A DNA stretch of 24,986 nucleotides from a bacterium UBP10_UBA1149 (GTDB lineage: Bacteria > Desulfobacterota > Binatia > UBA1149), in contig DBZX01000091.1 of NCBI GenBank assembly GCA_002311335.1, forward strand, positions 1 through 24,986, in the 5' to 3' direction. This document shows, one piece after another, positions 14,387 to 21,094 of this stretch (positions within the stretch are counted from its first letter, which is position 1; each line of letters opens with the position of its first letter). Made by a program: the position numbers and the translations under genes. A model generated the notes under the pieces. It saw only the letters and a list, made by a program, of their open reading frames with translations. It did no database searches and was not told the origin of the DNA.

Positions 14387-15609
14387 ACGCCAGCTCGGCC
14401 CACCTCAAGCTGGAGCTGGCCATGCGCGGGCTCAGACTCGAGCAGGGACTGGAAGCCGCCGAGTTGGCGGCCGCCGGCACCGAGCCCGGCGGCGACAACC
14501 TCGTTGAGCTGCTGCTGCCCGGCGACCTCGTGGCCAGCTGCCAGGTCGACAAGGGCGGAGCCGGCGGCTCGAGGCATCGACTTACAGTTGAAAACGACCA
14601 CTTTTTGCTGCGCACCGGTGACGACTCAACACCGGTGCCGGTGAGCGTGGTGGGCCGGCCCGAATTCTACGCAAAAACGACTTCGGCAGGCACAAAGATG
14701 AACCGGCTGGGGCTGTTGCACGGCGACTTTCTCGCCATAGACCCGGCCGGCGCCTGTGCGTTCGCGGGCGAGAGCAAGCCCTGCGTGCTCTGCCCCGCCC
14801 GCCGCAACCGCGGCGCCACTCGTCGCAAGCCCTGGCCCCTGAAAGAAGTGCTCGAAGTAATACGCGCGGCCTTCGACGAAGGCGCGGTCGAGTTCATTTA
14901 CTTTCGCACCGGCCACTACCAAGACGACGACGGTGGCTTCGCCCTGCTTGAGCCTTACGTGAAGGCCGTCAAGGAGCACTTTGATACCCTGGTGGCCATA
15001 CAGGTGAGCCCGCCGAGCGAGTCCGGCTGGGTGGACCGAGCCTACGCCGCTGGCGTGGACGCAGTCAACTACCCGCTTTTTACCTTCGACGAGAAGAGCC
15101 TGGCCAGGGCCTGCGCGGACAGGCGCAAGCAGGTGACCCGCGAGCATACCTTGGCCGCCCTTGAGCGGGCGGCCCGGGTATTTCCGCGCGGAACCGTATG
15201 GAGCGACCTCATGGTCGGATTGGAAGAACCGACCTCGACCATCGAAGGTATAGACCAGCTGGTTTCACTGGGCGTGCTGCCGATTCTCTCGCTGCACCGC
15301 CCGTCTGACATGGCCAGCCTGGCCGCCCACCCATTGACCGACCCAGACGACGTGGTGCCCGTATACGCCCACCTGTACAAGGCCGCGCGCGAGGCCAGGC
15401 TCAACCTGCAGTGGCTTCGCGACCTCGGCCAGGCCGTCACCCCGCTCGAAGCTCGATTCTTTGCCGGAGATGATGCTAAACTGGACGTCGCGGTGAGCAG
15501 CTTCTACCGTTCAAGGCTGGGTGGCCGCGCGGCCCGCAGCCTTTCGCGGTTCAGGCGTCGCCTGCGGGTCAAGCAGGTAAGCGACTCTTTCGATTCCTCC
15601 CAGCTCTGA
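14383..15609 (+). CDS. Radical-SAM-like barrel protein with CX8CX2C cysteine motif
   Basis: The 408-residue protein has an N-terminal region of about 100 residues without recognised motifs, then KMNRLGLLHGDFLAIDP. C125, C134 and C137 follow in CAFAGESKPCVLC, a CX8CX2C arrangement. After this come alternating strands and helices of a TIM-type barrel: EFIYFRTGHY, LVAIQVSPP, VDAVNYPLFTFDE, TVWSDLMVGLEEP, and VLPILSLHRP. These resemble the BioB/LipA branch of radical SAM enzymes in layout. The standard cluster motif is CX3CX2C, so the spacing is unusual; another iron-sulfur or zinc role is possible. I chose TTG 14383, which overlaps the previous stop as TTGA. GTG 14350 adds 11 residues. No function is assigned; operon context suggests sulfur chemistry. 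Confidence 0.65.
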   Translation: MNASSAHLKLELAMRGLRLEQGLEAAELAAAGTEPGGDNLVELLLPGDLVASCQVDKGGAGGSRHRLTVENDHFLLRTGDDSTPVPVSVVGRPEFYAKTTSAGTKMNRLGLLHGDFLAIDPAGACAFAGESKPCVLCPARRNRGATRRKPWPLKEVLEVIRAAFDEGAVEFIYFRTGHYQDDDGGFALLEPYVKAVKEHFDTLVAIQVSPPSESGWVDRAYAAGVDAVNYPLFTFDEKSLARACADRRKQVTREHTLAALERAARVFPRGTVWSDLMVGLEEPTSTIEGIDQLVSLGVLPILSLHRPSDMASLAAHPLTDPDDVVPVYAHLYKAAREARLNLQWLRDLGQAVTPLEARFFAGDDAKLDVAVSSFYRSRLGGRAARSLSRFRRRLRVKQVSDSFDSSQL

Positions 15610-15670
15610 ACCGCCCGCCGGCCGCGCAAAAGAACGTGGTTGCAGCCCAGGAGCTTCAGTCGACAAGGCC

Positions 15671-17125
15671 ATGAGCCAGGAAAACACCAGCAAACAATAC
15701 GTGGTCGACACCCGGCCCCTGGCCCTGGTGCTGCTCAGCCGGCTGAACCGCCCCCTGCGCCTGCTGCTGGGCGTGGGCCTGTTTGTGCTGGTGTACAACA
15801 TGGAGACTCCCGAGGGCCTCTCCGAAGAAGGACGCAAGGCCATGGCGGTATTCGCCCTGTGCCTGACCTGGTGGGTTCTCAACGTGTTGCCGCTGATGAT
15901 CACCAGCCTGATGGCCATAGCCCTCATCCCGCTCACGGGCATAATGCCGGCCGAGCAGGCCTACTCTCTTTTTGGCAACTCTGCCGTGTTCTTCATCATG
16001 GGCGCCTTCATACTGGCCGCCTGCCTGATGAAGTCGGGCCTGTCCACGCGACTGGGGCTGCTCTTCCTGCAACGCTTCGGTCACAGCCCCCGCTCGCTGC
16101 TCTGCGCTGTCTTTCTCATGAACGCCTTCATGGCTTTCTGGATGTCCGAGCACGCGGTGGCGGCCATGAACTTTCCGATCGTCATGGAGATCGTCATGGT
16201 ACTCAAACTCAGGCCGCGCCGCAGCAGCTATGCCAAGGCCCTGTTCCTGGCGCTGGCCTGGGGCTCGACCATAGGCGGCGTGGCCACCCTGCTTGGCGGG
16301 GGCCGCGCGCCGCTGGCCCTGGGCATACTGGAGCAGTACGAGGGTACGAACCCCTTTACCTTTCTCGACTGGACGCTCAGGGCGCTACCGGTGGTGGTGG
16401 TCATGTTGGGGGTGGGCTGGCTGGTCATAACGAGGTTTTTCCCCATCGACCAGGACAGCGTGGCCGACGCCGAGACGGCGCTTGCCGAAAAGGTGGCGAA
16501 ACTGGGCCCCATGAGCCGCGACGAAAAGGCCATAGGGGTGGTCATGCTGGGCACCGTGGCCACCTGGGTGCTGGCCGGGCACAACCTCGGGCTGGCCAAC
16601 GTGGCCATAGGCGCCATCGTGCTGCTGTTCGTGTTCAAGCTGGTCAAGTGGCGCGACGTGGAGGAGTACGTCAACTGGGGCATCATCCTGATGTACGGCG
16701 GCGCGATCTGCCTGGGCGCGGCGCTCAACGATTCGGGGGCCGCCACCTGGATGGCCCAGCGCACCCTGGGCCTGATGGCCGACAGCCCCGCGAGCGCCGT
16801 CGCCGCCCTGTCGGCGAGTTCCTGGCTGCTCACCGAGGCCATAAGCAACTCGGCCGTGGTGGCGTTGATGATGCCCATGGGCCTTGGAATGGCCGACACC
16901 ATAGGCCTGGTACCCGCCACCATAGCGCCGCTCATCGCCATACCGGCGGGGCTGGCCTTCGCGTTTCCCATCGGCACACCGGCTAACGCCATCGCCTACT
17001 CGTCGGGCTTTCTGCGCCTGCGCGACATCATCCTGCCCGGCGCGATTATGGGCGCCACCGGCTGGGTGGTGTTCAACCTCACGGTGCGCTTCTACTGGAC
17101 CTGGGCCGGCTACATCCACCTGTAG
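15671..17125 (+). CDS. DASS/SLC13-family sodium:anion symporter (sulfate or dicarboxylate)
   Basis: The 484-residue protein is very hydrophobic with roughly 11-12 membrane helices. FGNSAVFFIMGAFILAACLMKSGL, GSTIGGVATLLGGGRAPLALG and GTPANAIAYSSGF are typical of the DASS family. The two short ion-binding motifs that are usually SNT read SEH at 159-161 (SEHAVAAMNFPI) and SNS in the second repeat (EAISNSAVVALMMPMG). The first substitution is unusual. The next gene is ATP sulfurylase, which argues for sulfate uptake rather than dicarboxylate uptake, though this is inference. The ATG at 15671 is preceded by AAGG very close to the start; 61 bases separate it from the upstream gene. Confidence 0.88.
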   Translation: MSQENTSKQYVVDTRPLALVLLSRLNRPLRLLLGVGLFVLVYNMETPEGLSEEGRKAMAVFALCLTWWVLNVLPLMITSLMAIALIPLTGIMPAEQAYSLFGNSAVFFIMGAFILAACLMKSGLSTRLGLLFLQRFGHSPRSLLCAVFLMNAFMAFWMSEHAVAAMNFPIVMEIVMVLKLRPRRSSYAKALFLALAWGSTIGGVATLLGGGRAPLALGILEQYEGTNPFTFLDWTLRALPVVVVMLGVGWLVITRFFPIDQDSVADAETALAEKVAKLGPMSRDEKAIGVVMLGTVATWVLAGHNLGLANVAIGAIVLLFVFKLVKWRDVEEYVNWGIILMYGGAICLGAALNDSGAATWMAQRTLGLMADSPASAVAALSASSWLLTEAISNSAVVALMMPMGLGMADTIGLVPATIAPLIAIPAGLAFAFPIGTPANAIAYSSGFLRLRDIILPGAIMGATGWVVFNLTVRFYWTWAGYIHL

Positions 17126-17196
17126 ACCGCTGGTTCACGCTGTCCGCTCCCCAACGGCCGTCCTCCCCAGCCACCGGACGCCCCCATGGCGAAGGT

Positions 17197-17225
17197 TTGG
17201 ATCCGCCGTCGGCATGGTCTAAAGT
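17197..17225 (+). promoter_or_regulatory. Possible sigma70-type promoter of sat
   Basis: TTGGAT at 17197-17202 and TAAAGT at 17220-17225 are separated by 17 bases, each with a partial match to consensus. They lie about 30 bases upstream of the sat start codon, within the 132-base gap after the transporter. This is a candidate only; sat may also be read from the transporter transcript. Confidence 0.35.
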
Positions 17226-17257
17226 GCGTGATTAACTACACTTTTGAGGAGATCAAC

Positions 17258-18520
17258 ATGCCCGACCTTATCTCGCCCCACGGCGGACTCAGCACCCCGG
17301 TAAACCGCACAGTCGCCGAAGCCGACCTCGACAGCTTTTCCAGCGAGGCCGCCTCGCTCACCCGCGTGCCCGTTTCGGCCGCCGACCTTTCTACGGTCTA
17401 CCGCTTCGGGGACGGCGCCTTGAGCCCGCTGGAGGGCCCCATGGGAGAGGCCGCATGGAATCTTTCGCTCGACGAGGGCGTCATCGAGAACAACGGTGAG
17501 CGCTATGCCTGGACCATCCCCATGGCCCTGCCCGTGAGCGCAGAGCTGGCGGCCACGCTTTCGGCCGGCCAATCGGTGGCGCTGGAATCCCCCGACGGCG
17601 ACCTGGTGGCCATACTCGAACTGACAGACGTGTACGAGTGGGACAAGCCCCGCTACCTCGAAAGCGTCTACGGCACTACCCGCGAAGACCACCCGGGAGC
17701 CGACATGGCACTCAAGGGCGACGCCGCTTGCAGCCACCTGCTGGGTGGCTCCATACGCGTGCTTCCCCAGCCCACAAACCCGGCTTTCGGCGCCTCGGTG
17801 AAATCCCCGGTGGAAGTCAGGGAGATGCTCGCAGACCTGGGTTGGGAGCGTGTGGTGGCCTTCCAGACCCGAAACCCCCTGCACCGCGCCCACGAGTACG
17901 CACTGGTGTACGGACTGGAGACGCTGCTCAAGCAGGATCTTAACGCCGGCGCCTGTCTCAACCCGCTCGTGGGCGAGACCAAGGGCGACGACGTCAACGC
18001 CGAGGTGAGGATGCAGACCTACCAGGCCCTGATCGAATCGCGTGGCATAGGCGAAGGCGACAGCGACCCGGTCCTGTGGGACGCGAGAGACGACTCGGTG
18101 CCCGACCGCGTCATGCTGCTCGGTCTTGATATCAAGATGTACTATGGCGGCCCGAAAGAAGCTGTCATGCATGGCATCTACCGGCAGAACTACGGCTTTA
18201 CCGACATCATCATCGGCCGTAAGCACGCCGACGCGCCCTTCGCCGACGGCTCGGCCATCTGGGGTGACTTTGACGCCCAGGAGATCTTCGGCAAGCTCAA
18301 CGGCAAGCTCGACATACAAACGGTCAACGTAGGCTTTGCTGCCTACTACGAGTCGCTTGGCCGAGTGGACCTGATGGAGAACCACGACGAGGAAAAGCCC
18401 GTGTTCATATCGGGCAAGGACGTGCGAAAGACCCTGCTGGCTGGCAAAAAGGTAGACCCGCGCATCATGCGCGAAGGAACCTCGGACATCCTGTGCCACC
18501 ACATGGCCCAGGGCAGCTGA
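17258..18520 (+). CDS. sat: Sulfate adenylyltransferase (ATP sulfurylase)
   Basis: Sat makes adenosine 5'-phosphosulfate from sulfate and ATP, the entry step of sulfate assimilation or, in reverse, a step of sulfur oxidation. The 420-residue single-chain protein has SPLEGPMG near 56-63 and the catalytic FQTRNPLHRAHEY (HxxH) at about 202-214. It also has LNPLVGETKGDD and MYYGGPKEAVMHG, and GRKHADAPF at about 320-328, where most homologues read GRDHAG. No APS kinase domain follows. The ATG at 17258 has GAGGAG at 17246-17251; an in-frame ATG at 17186 lacks a ribosome binding site. No APS reductase gene is in the window, so assimilatory versus dissimilatory use is open. Confidence 0.95.
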   Translation: MPDLISPHGGLSTPVNRTVAEADLDSFSSEAASLTRVPVSAADLSTVYRFGDGALSPLEGPMGEAAWNLSLDEGVIENNGERYAWTIPMALPVSAELAATLSAGQSVALESPDGDLVAILELTDVYEWDKPRYLESVYGTTREDHPGADMALKGDAACSHLLGGSIRVLPQPTNPAFGASVKSPVEVREMLADLGWERVVAFQTRNPLHRAHEYALVYGLETLLKQDLNAGACLNPLVGETKGDDVNAEVRMQTYQALIESRGIGEGDSDPVLWDARDDSVPDRVMLLGLDIKMYYGGPKEAVMHGIYRQNYGFTDIIIGRKHADAPFADGSAIWGDFDAQEIFGKLNGKLDIQTVNVGFAAYYESLGRVDLMENHDEEKPVFISGKDVRKTLLAGKKVDPRIMREGTSDILCHHMAQGS

Positions 18521-18529
18521 AGCAGGAGA

Positions 18530-18550
18530 GCCCGGCCGCGCGGGCCTTTT
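18530..18550 (+). terminator. Rho-independent terminator after sat
   Basis: GCCCG (18530-18534), loop GCCGCG, CGGGC (18541-18545), then CTTTT. It begins 10 bases after the sat stop codon. The T-run is short, so strength is uncertain. Its end touches the stop codon of the convergent small membrane protein gene. Confidence 0.7.
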
Positions 18551-18902
18551 AAGAAGAAAACTCGCCGGGGTTGGCCAGCGATACATCGTAGCCGAAGACC
18601 TCGGCCAGTATGAAGGCAACCGCTAACAGGCTGGTCAGCAGCGCGGCCAATGCCGCCACCGACACCCCTGCCAGCACAAGCACCGAAACTCCCGCTGCCA
18701 GTGACACCAGTGGCGTGAGAAGCTGCGAAGCGTTGTAGGGAGCCACGGGCTCAAACAGCGTGGTCATTTCCGAAGCGGTATCGCTCAGATCGGAAAAACT
18801 CGCCGTCGAAAAACCGGCCGACGAAAAACTCTGCCAGAGGCCGTCGAGCCTGCGCCCGGCTTCGTCGAGAAAGTCAGAAATCTCGTCTTCTATGCTTGCC
18901 AA
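18549..18902 (-). CDS. Small membrane protein of unknown function
   Basis: The 117-residue product is not recognised. Residues 1-55 are acidic and Ser-rich with an amphipathic start (EDEISDFLDEAGRRLDGLWQSF). Residues about 60-104 form one long or two adjacent membrane helices rich in Val, Ala and Leu. The start is a TTG at 18902 with AAAGG just upstream; there is no other start before residue 46. It is the last of four same-strand genes headed by an ECF sigma factor, 16 bases after the periplasmic protein gene, so it probably belongs to that regulon. The TTG start and lack of known motifs keep confidence moderate. Confidence 0.6.
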   Translation of the reverse strand: MASIEDEISDFLDEAGRRLDGLWQSFSSAGFSTASFSDLSDTASEMTTLFEPVAPYNASQLLTPLVSLAAGVSVLVLAGVSVAALAALLTSLLAVAFILAEVFGYDVSLANPGEFSS

Positions 18903-18918
18903 TTGCCTTTGATCCCGC

Positions 18919-19707
18919 TCAGCGCAAGTCGGTCGCCGGCACGGCAGCCGGTACCGCGGGCGCCTGGGCCGGAATAGCAGCCGGCTCTATAGCTGTGGGT
19001 ACTTCATCGTTGGCCAGTTGTTCGCGGCTCGAAGCGTTGACCCCGACCGGAGACGTAGCCCCGCCAGACACCTGTGGCAGCACCTGGCCGCTAGCCACGA
19101 GAGCGCTTGCTGGCTGCGGGGCATACCCTGGCGGCGTGGCCCGTATGGCAAGAATCAGCGTGCCGTTGTTACCCATCTTGGGACCGGCAATGATCAGCGG
19201 AGCGCCTCGATTGATGCGCACGTCGGTGTTTACGATCGGGCGGTTATTCTCGTTGACGAGAACTCTCAGCTGCAGGTACTCGGCCGTGCTGTCGAGCGCT
19301 GTTATGTGCAGGTAGCGATTGCCCGGCAGCTCCATGCCGTACTGGTCGCCAGCCTGCACGTTCTGTTTGCTCGCCTCGATGAGTTCGTAGTTCTTGAAGC
19401 GCATGCGCTTGAGTTCAGGTCTGTAGGGTTGCAGCTGGGGATCAAAAGACCGCGATCCGTTCGACGCGTGTATGGCTGCCACCTGCACCACTCCGGGCAT
19501 ATTTAATACCAACGCTGCAGGGCCCGCCGCCGGGGCCTGGGGAATGTCAGCCCGGGGGGCGCCTGCCTCGGCAACAGCCGCTTGGACCTCAACGACTGCG
19601 ACCTCAGCCACGGGAACAACGCCCGGCTGCTGTTCAGCTTCGGCTGCACTGGGCACACTGACCAGCGCGACCAGTGCCATACCCGTGATTGTGCTTACTC
19701 CGCCCAC
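18919..19707 (-). CDS. Secreted/periplasmic protein of unknown function in a sigma-factor operon
   Basis: The 262-residue protein has an N-terminal signal peptide (about residues 1-24, ending SAAEA). An Ala/Val/Pro-rich stretch follows to about residue 75. A beta-rich central domain (about 95-195) contains RMRFKNYELIEASKQNVQ, GNRYLHITALDSTAEYLQLRVLV and NRGAPLIIAGPKMGNNGTLILAIRA. The tail is again Ala/Pro-rich and probably disordered. I do not recognise the domain. The start is GTG at 19707, immediately after the anti-sigma stop codon (3 bases between); an ATG at 19680 is an alternative. Export plus its place beside an anti-sigma factor suggests an envelope-stress or surface role. Confidence 0.75.
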   Translation of the reverse strand: MGGVSTITGMALVALVSVPSAAEAEQQPGVVPVAEVAVVEVQAAVAEAGAPRADIPQAPAAGPAALVLNMPGVVQVAAIHASNGSRSFDPQLQPYRPELKRMRFKNYELIEASKQNVQAGDQYGMELPGNRYLHITALDSTAEYLQLRVLVNENNRPIVNTDVRINRGAPLIIAGPKMGNNGTLILAIRATPPGYAPQPASALVASGQVLPQVSGGATSPVGVNASSREQLANDEVPTAIEPAAIPAQAPAVPAAVPATDLR

Positions 19708-19710
19708 CGC

Positions 19711-20358
19711 TCAGTACCTCGCGTCGCGGCTGGCAAAGCCGTCAGCACTGTTGTCCACCCATATCACGCGCGCCTTGGTCCGCGGCTGTACCCAACTCGA
19801 AACCGTGTAGCCCGGGGCGCCATAAAGACTATCAAGCCGGGCTGACTTGAGACCGGCCGCACGGGCAACGGTCACGTTGCGGCCTCTATCGGCCACCTGC
19901 GCGTCCTGTTCACCGGCAAGCAGCAGGAACATGGCCAGCGCGGTCACAGATGCCGCAGCGCCAGCCCAGCCGAGATTAACTGGACTCACGCGGGCCGCGA
20001 TGCTGTCGAGCACGCTTCGCACTGAATCCCAGCGAGCCGGCCCCGGATGGCTTTGTGCCGGCTGCTCGCGCGCGGTGGCTGACGGAATCGTCAACTCGGC
20101 ATCAACCACCCCGGCATCGAGCCCGCTTTCCACCGCTTGCCAGATGCCTGAAACGTCAACGGCCGTAACCATTTCGGTTACGGCCGTCAAGATAAGAGCG
20201 CCGGTTTTCTGAAAACCCGTCACTATCTTTTCGCAGCGAGGACAATCGCCCAGGTGCCCACGCATGGCTGCCAGTTCGGTATCGGGCAGCTCATCGTCGA
20301 GAAACGCGTGTACGCGATCCTCGAAGTCGTGGCAGTTGACCGGGGCACCGGATTTCAT
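19711..20358 (-). CDS. Zinc-finger anti-sigma factor (zf-HC2 type), membrane-anchored
   Basis: The 215-residue protein begins with the anti-sigma zinc-binding domain: C9-H10 followed by HLGDCPRC with H35, C39 and C42 (HxxxCxxC). One membrane helix lies at about 129-148 (LGWAGAAASVTALAMFLLLAG). The C-terminal part (about 150-215) would be periplasmic and ends in VIWVDNSADGFASRDARY. Its ATG overlaps the sigma-factor stop as ATGA, a common coupling for an ECF sigma factor and its inhibitor. By family knowledge it holds the sigma factor at the membrane until a signal releases it. The signal is unknown. Confidence 0.88.
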   Translation of the reverse strand: MKSGAPVNCHDFEDRVHAFLDDELPDTELAAMRGHLGDCPRCEKIVTGFQKTGALILTAVTEMVTAVDVSGIWQAVESGLDAGVVDAELTIPSATAREQPAQSHPGPARWDSVRSVLDSIAARVSPVNLGWAGAAASVTALAMFLLLAGEQDAQVADRGRNVTVARAAGLKSARLDSLYGAPGYTVSSWVQPRTKARVIWVDNSADGFASRDARY

Positions 20359-20930
20359 GATCCGATTATCTCCTCGAGTCGCCGCTGTAGCGCTTTCCTG
20401 GCGTAATGGAGACGGCTCATAACGGTGCCGAGAGAACAGTCGACGGCGTCACTGATTTCCTCGTAGGAAAGACCGTCGACTTCTCGAAGAATTATGACCG
20501 CGCGGTGGTTGGGCGTCAAACTCTCCATAGCTTCGTACACTTTAGCCACCAGTTCCCTGTTCCTTACCCGCGAAAACGTATCGTTTCCGCCGACCGAGCT
20601 CTGACTCCACTCGTCCACCCCTCCGGGGGGTAGCACCTCGTCAAACTCAACGGTGACACGCCTGCTTTCTCGCCTCTTGAGGTCGATGGCCTGGTTGACC
20701 GCGATGCGATAAATCCAGGTGTAAAACGATGATTGGCCCCTGAAACCGTCGAGATTGCGGAAAGCCTTGATATAGGTTTCCTGCACCACCTCGAGGGCGT
20801 CATCGTGGTTTCGCACCATACCGACGACAACGGCGACCAGCCGATCCTGGTACCGTTCGACAAGGATCCGCATGGAATCCCTGTCCCCTTGCTGGGCAAG
20901 GGAAACAAGCTCGGAATCGTTAAATGCCAC
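20355..20930 (-). CDS. ECF RNA polymerase sigma factor (RpoE-like)
   Basis: The 191-residue protein has sigma region 2 (LVERYQDRLVAVVVGMVRNHDDALEVVQETYIKAFRNLDGFRGQSSFYTWIYRIAVNQAID) and region 4 (LTPNHRAVIILREVDGLSYEEISDAVDCSLGTVMSRLHYARKAL), joined by a short acidic linker. Regions 1.1 and 3 are absent, as usual for extracytoplasmic-function sigma factors. The start is GTG at 20930 without a strong ribosome binding site. It heads an operon with its anti-sigma factor and two envelope proteins. The 164-base region upstream (20931-21094) must hold its promoter. I could not pick out a convincing ECF or sigma70 element there, nor a clear polA terminator. Confidence 0.92.
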   Translation of the reverse strand: MAFNDSELVSLAQQGDRDSMRILVERYQDRLVAVVVGMVRNHDDALEVVQETYIKAFRNLDGFRGQSSFYTWIYRIAVNQAIDLKRRESRRVTVEFDEVLPPGGVDEWSQSSVGGNDTFSRVRNRELVAKVYEAMESLTPNHRAVIILREVDGLSYEEISDAVDCSLGTVMSRLHYARKALQRRLEEIIGS

Positions 20931-21094
20931 CCGAAACGCACCATACCACTCTGAACGACGAGACCTGGTCGCTGGCTATTCAACCAAAGCAGACTTTTCT
21001 CATCGCCGAACAGGATTAGCTCTTCTTTTCCAATACTTGGCGCCCTGCGTCAAGGCCCCGCATTGACTCCCGCCCACACGAGACAGCCGATGAC

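Noticed and set aside
17219..18619. 466-residue minus-strand open frame opposite sat
   Set aside because: Antisense to a full-length ATP sulfurylase and overlapping the small membrane protein gene; no supporting motif.
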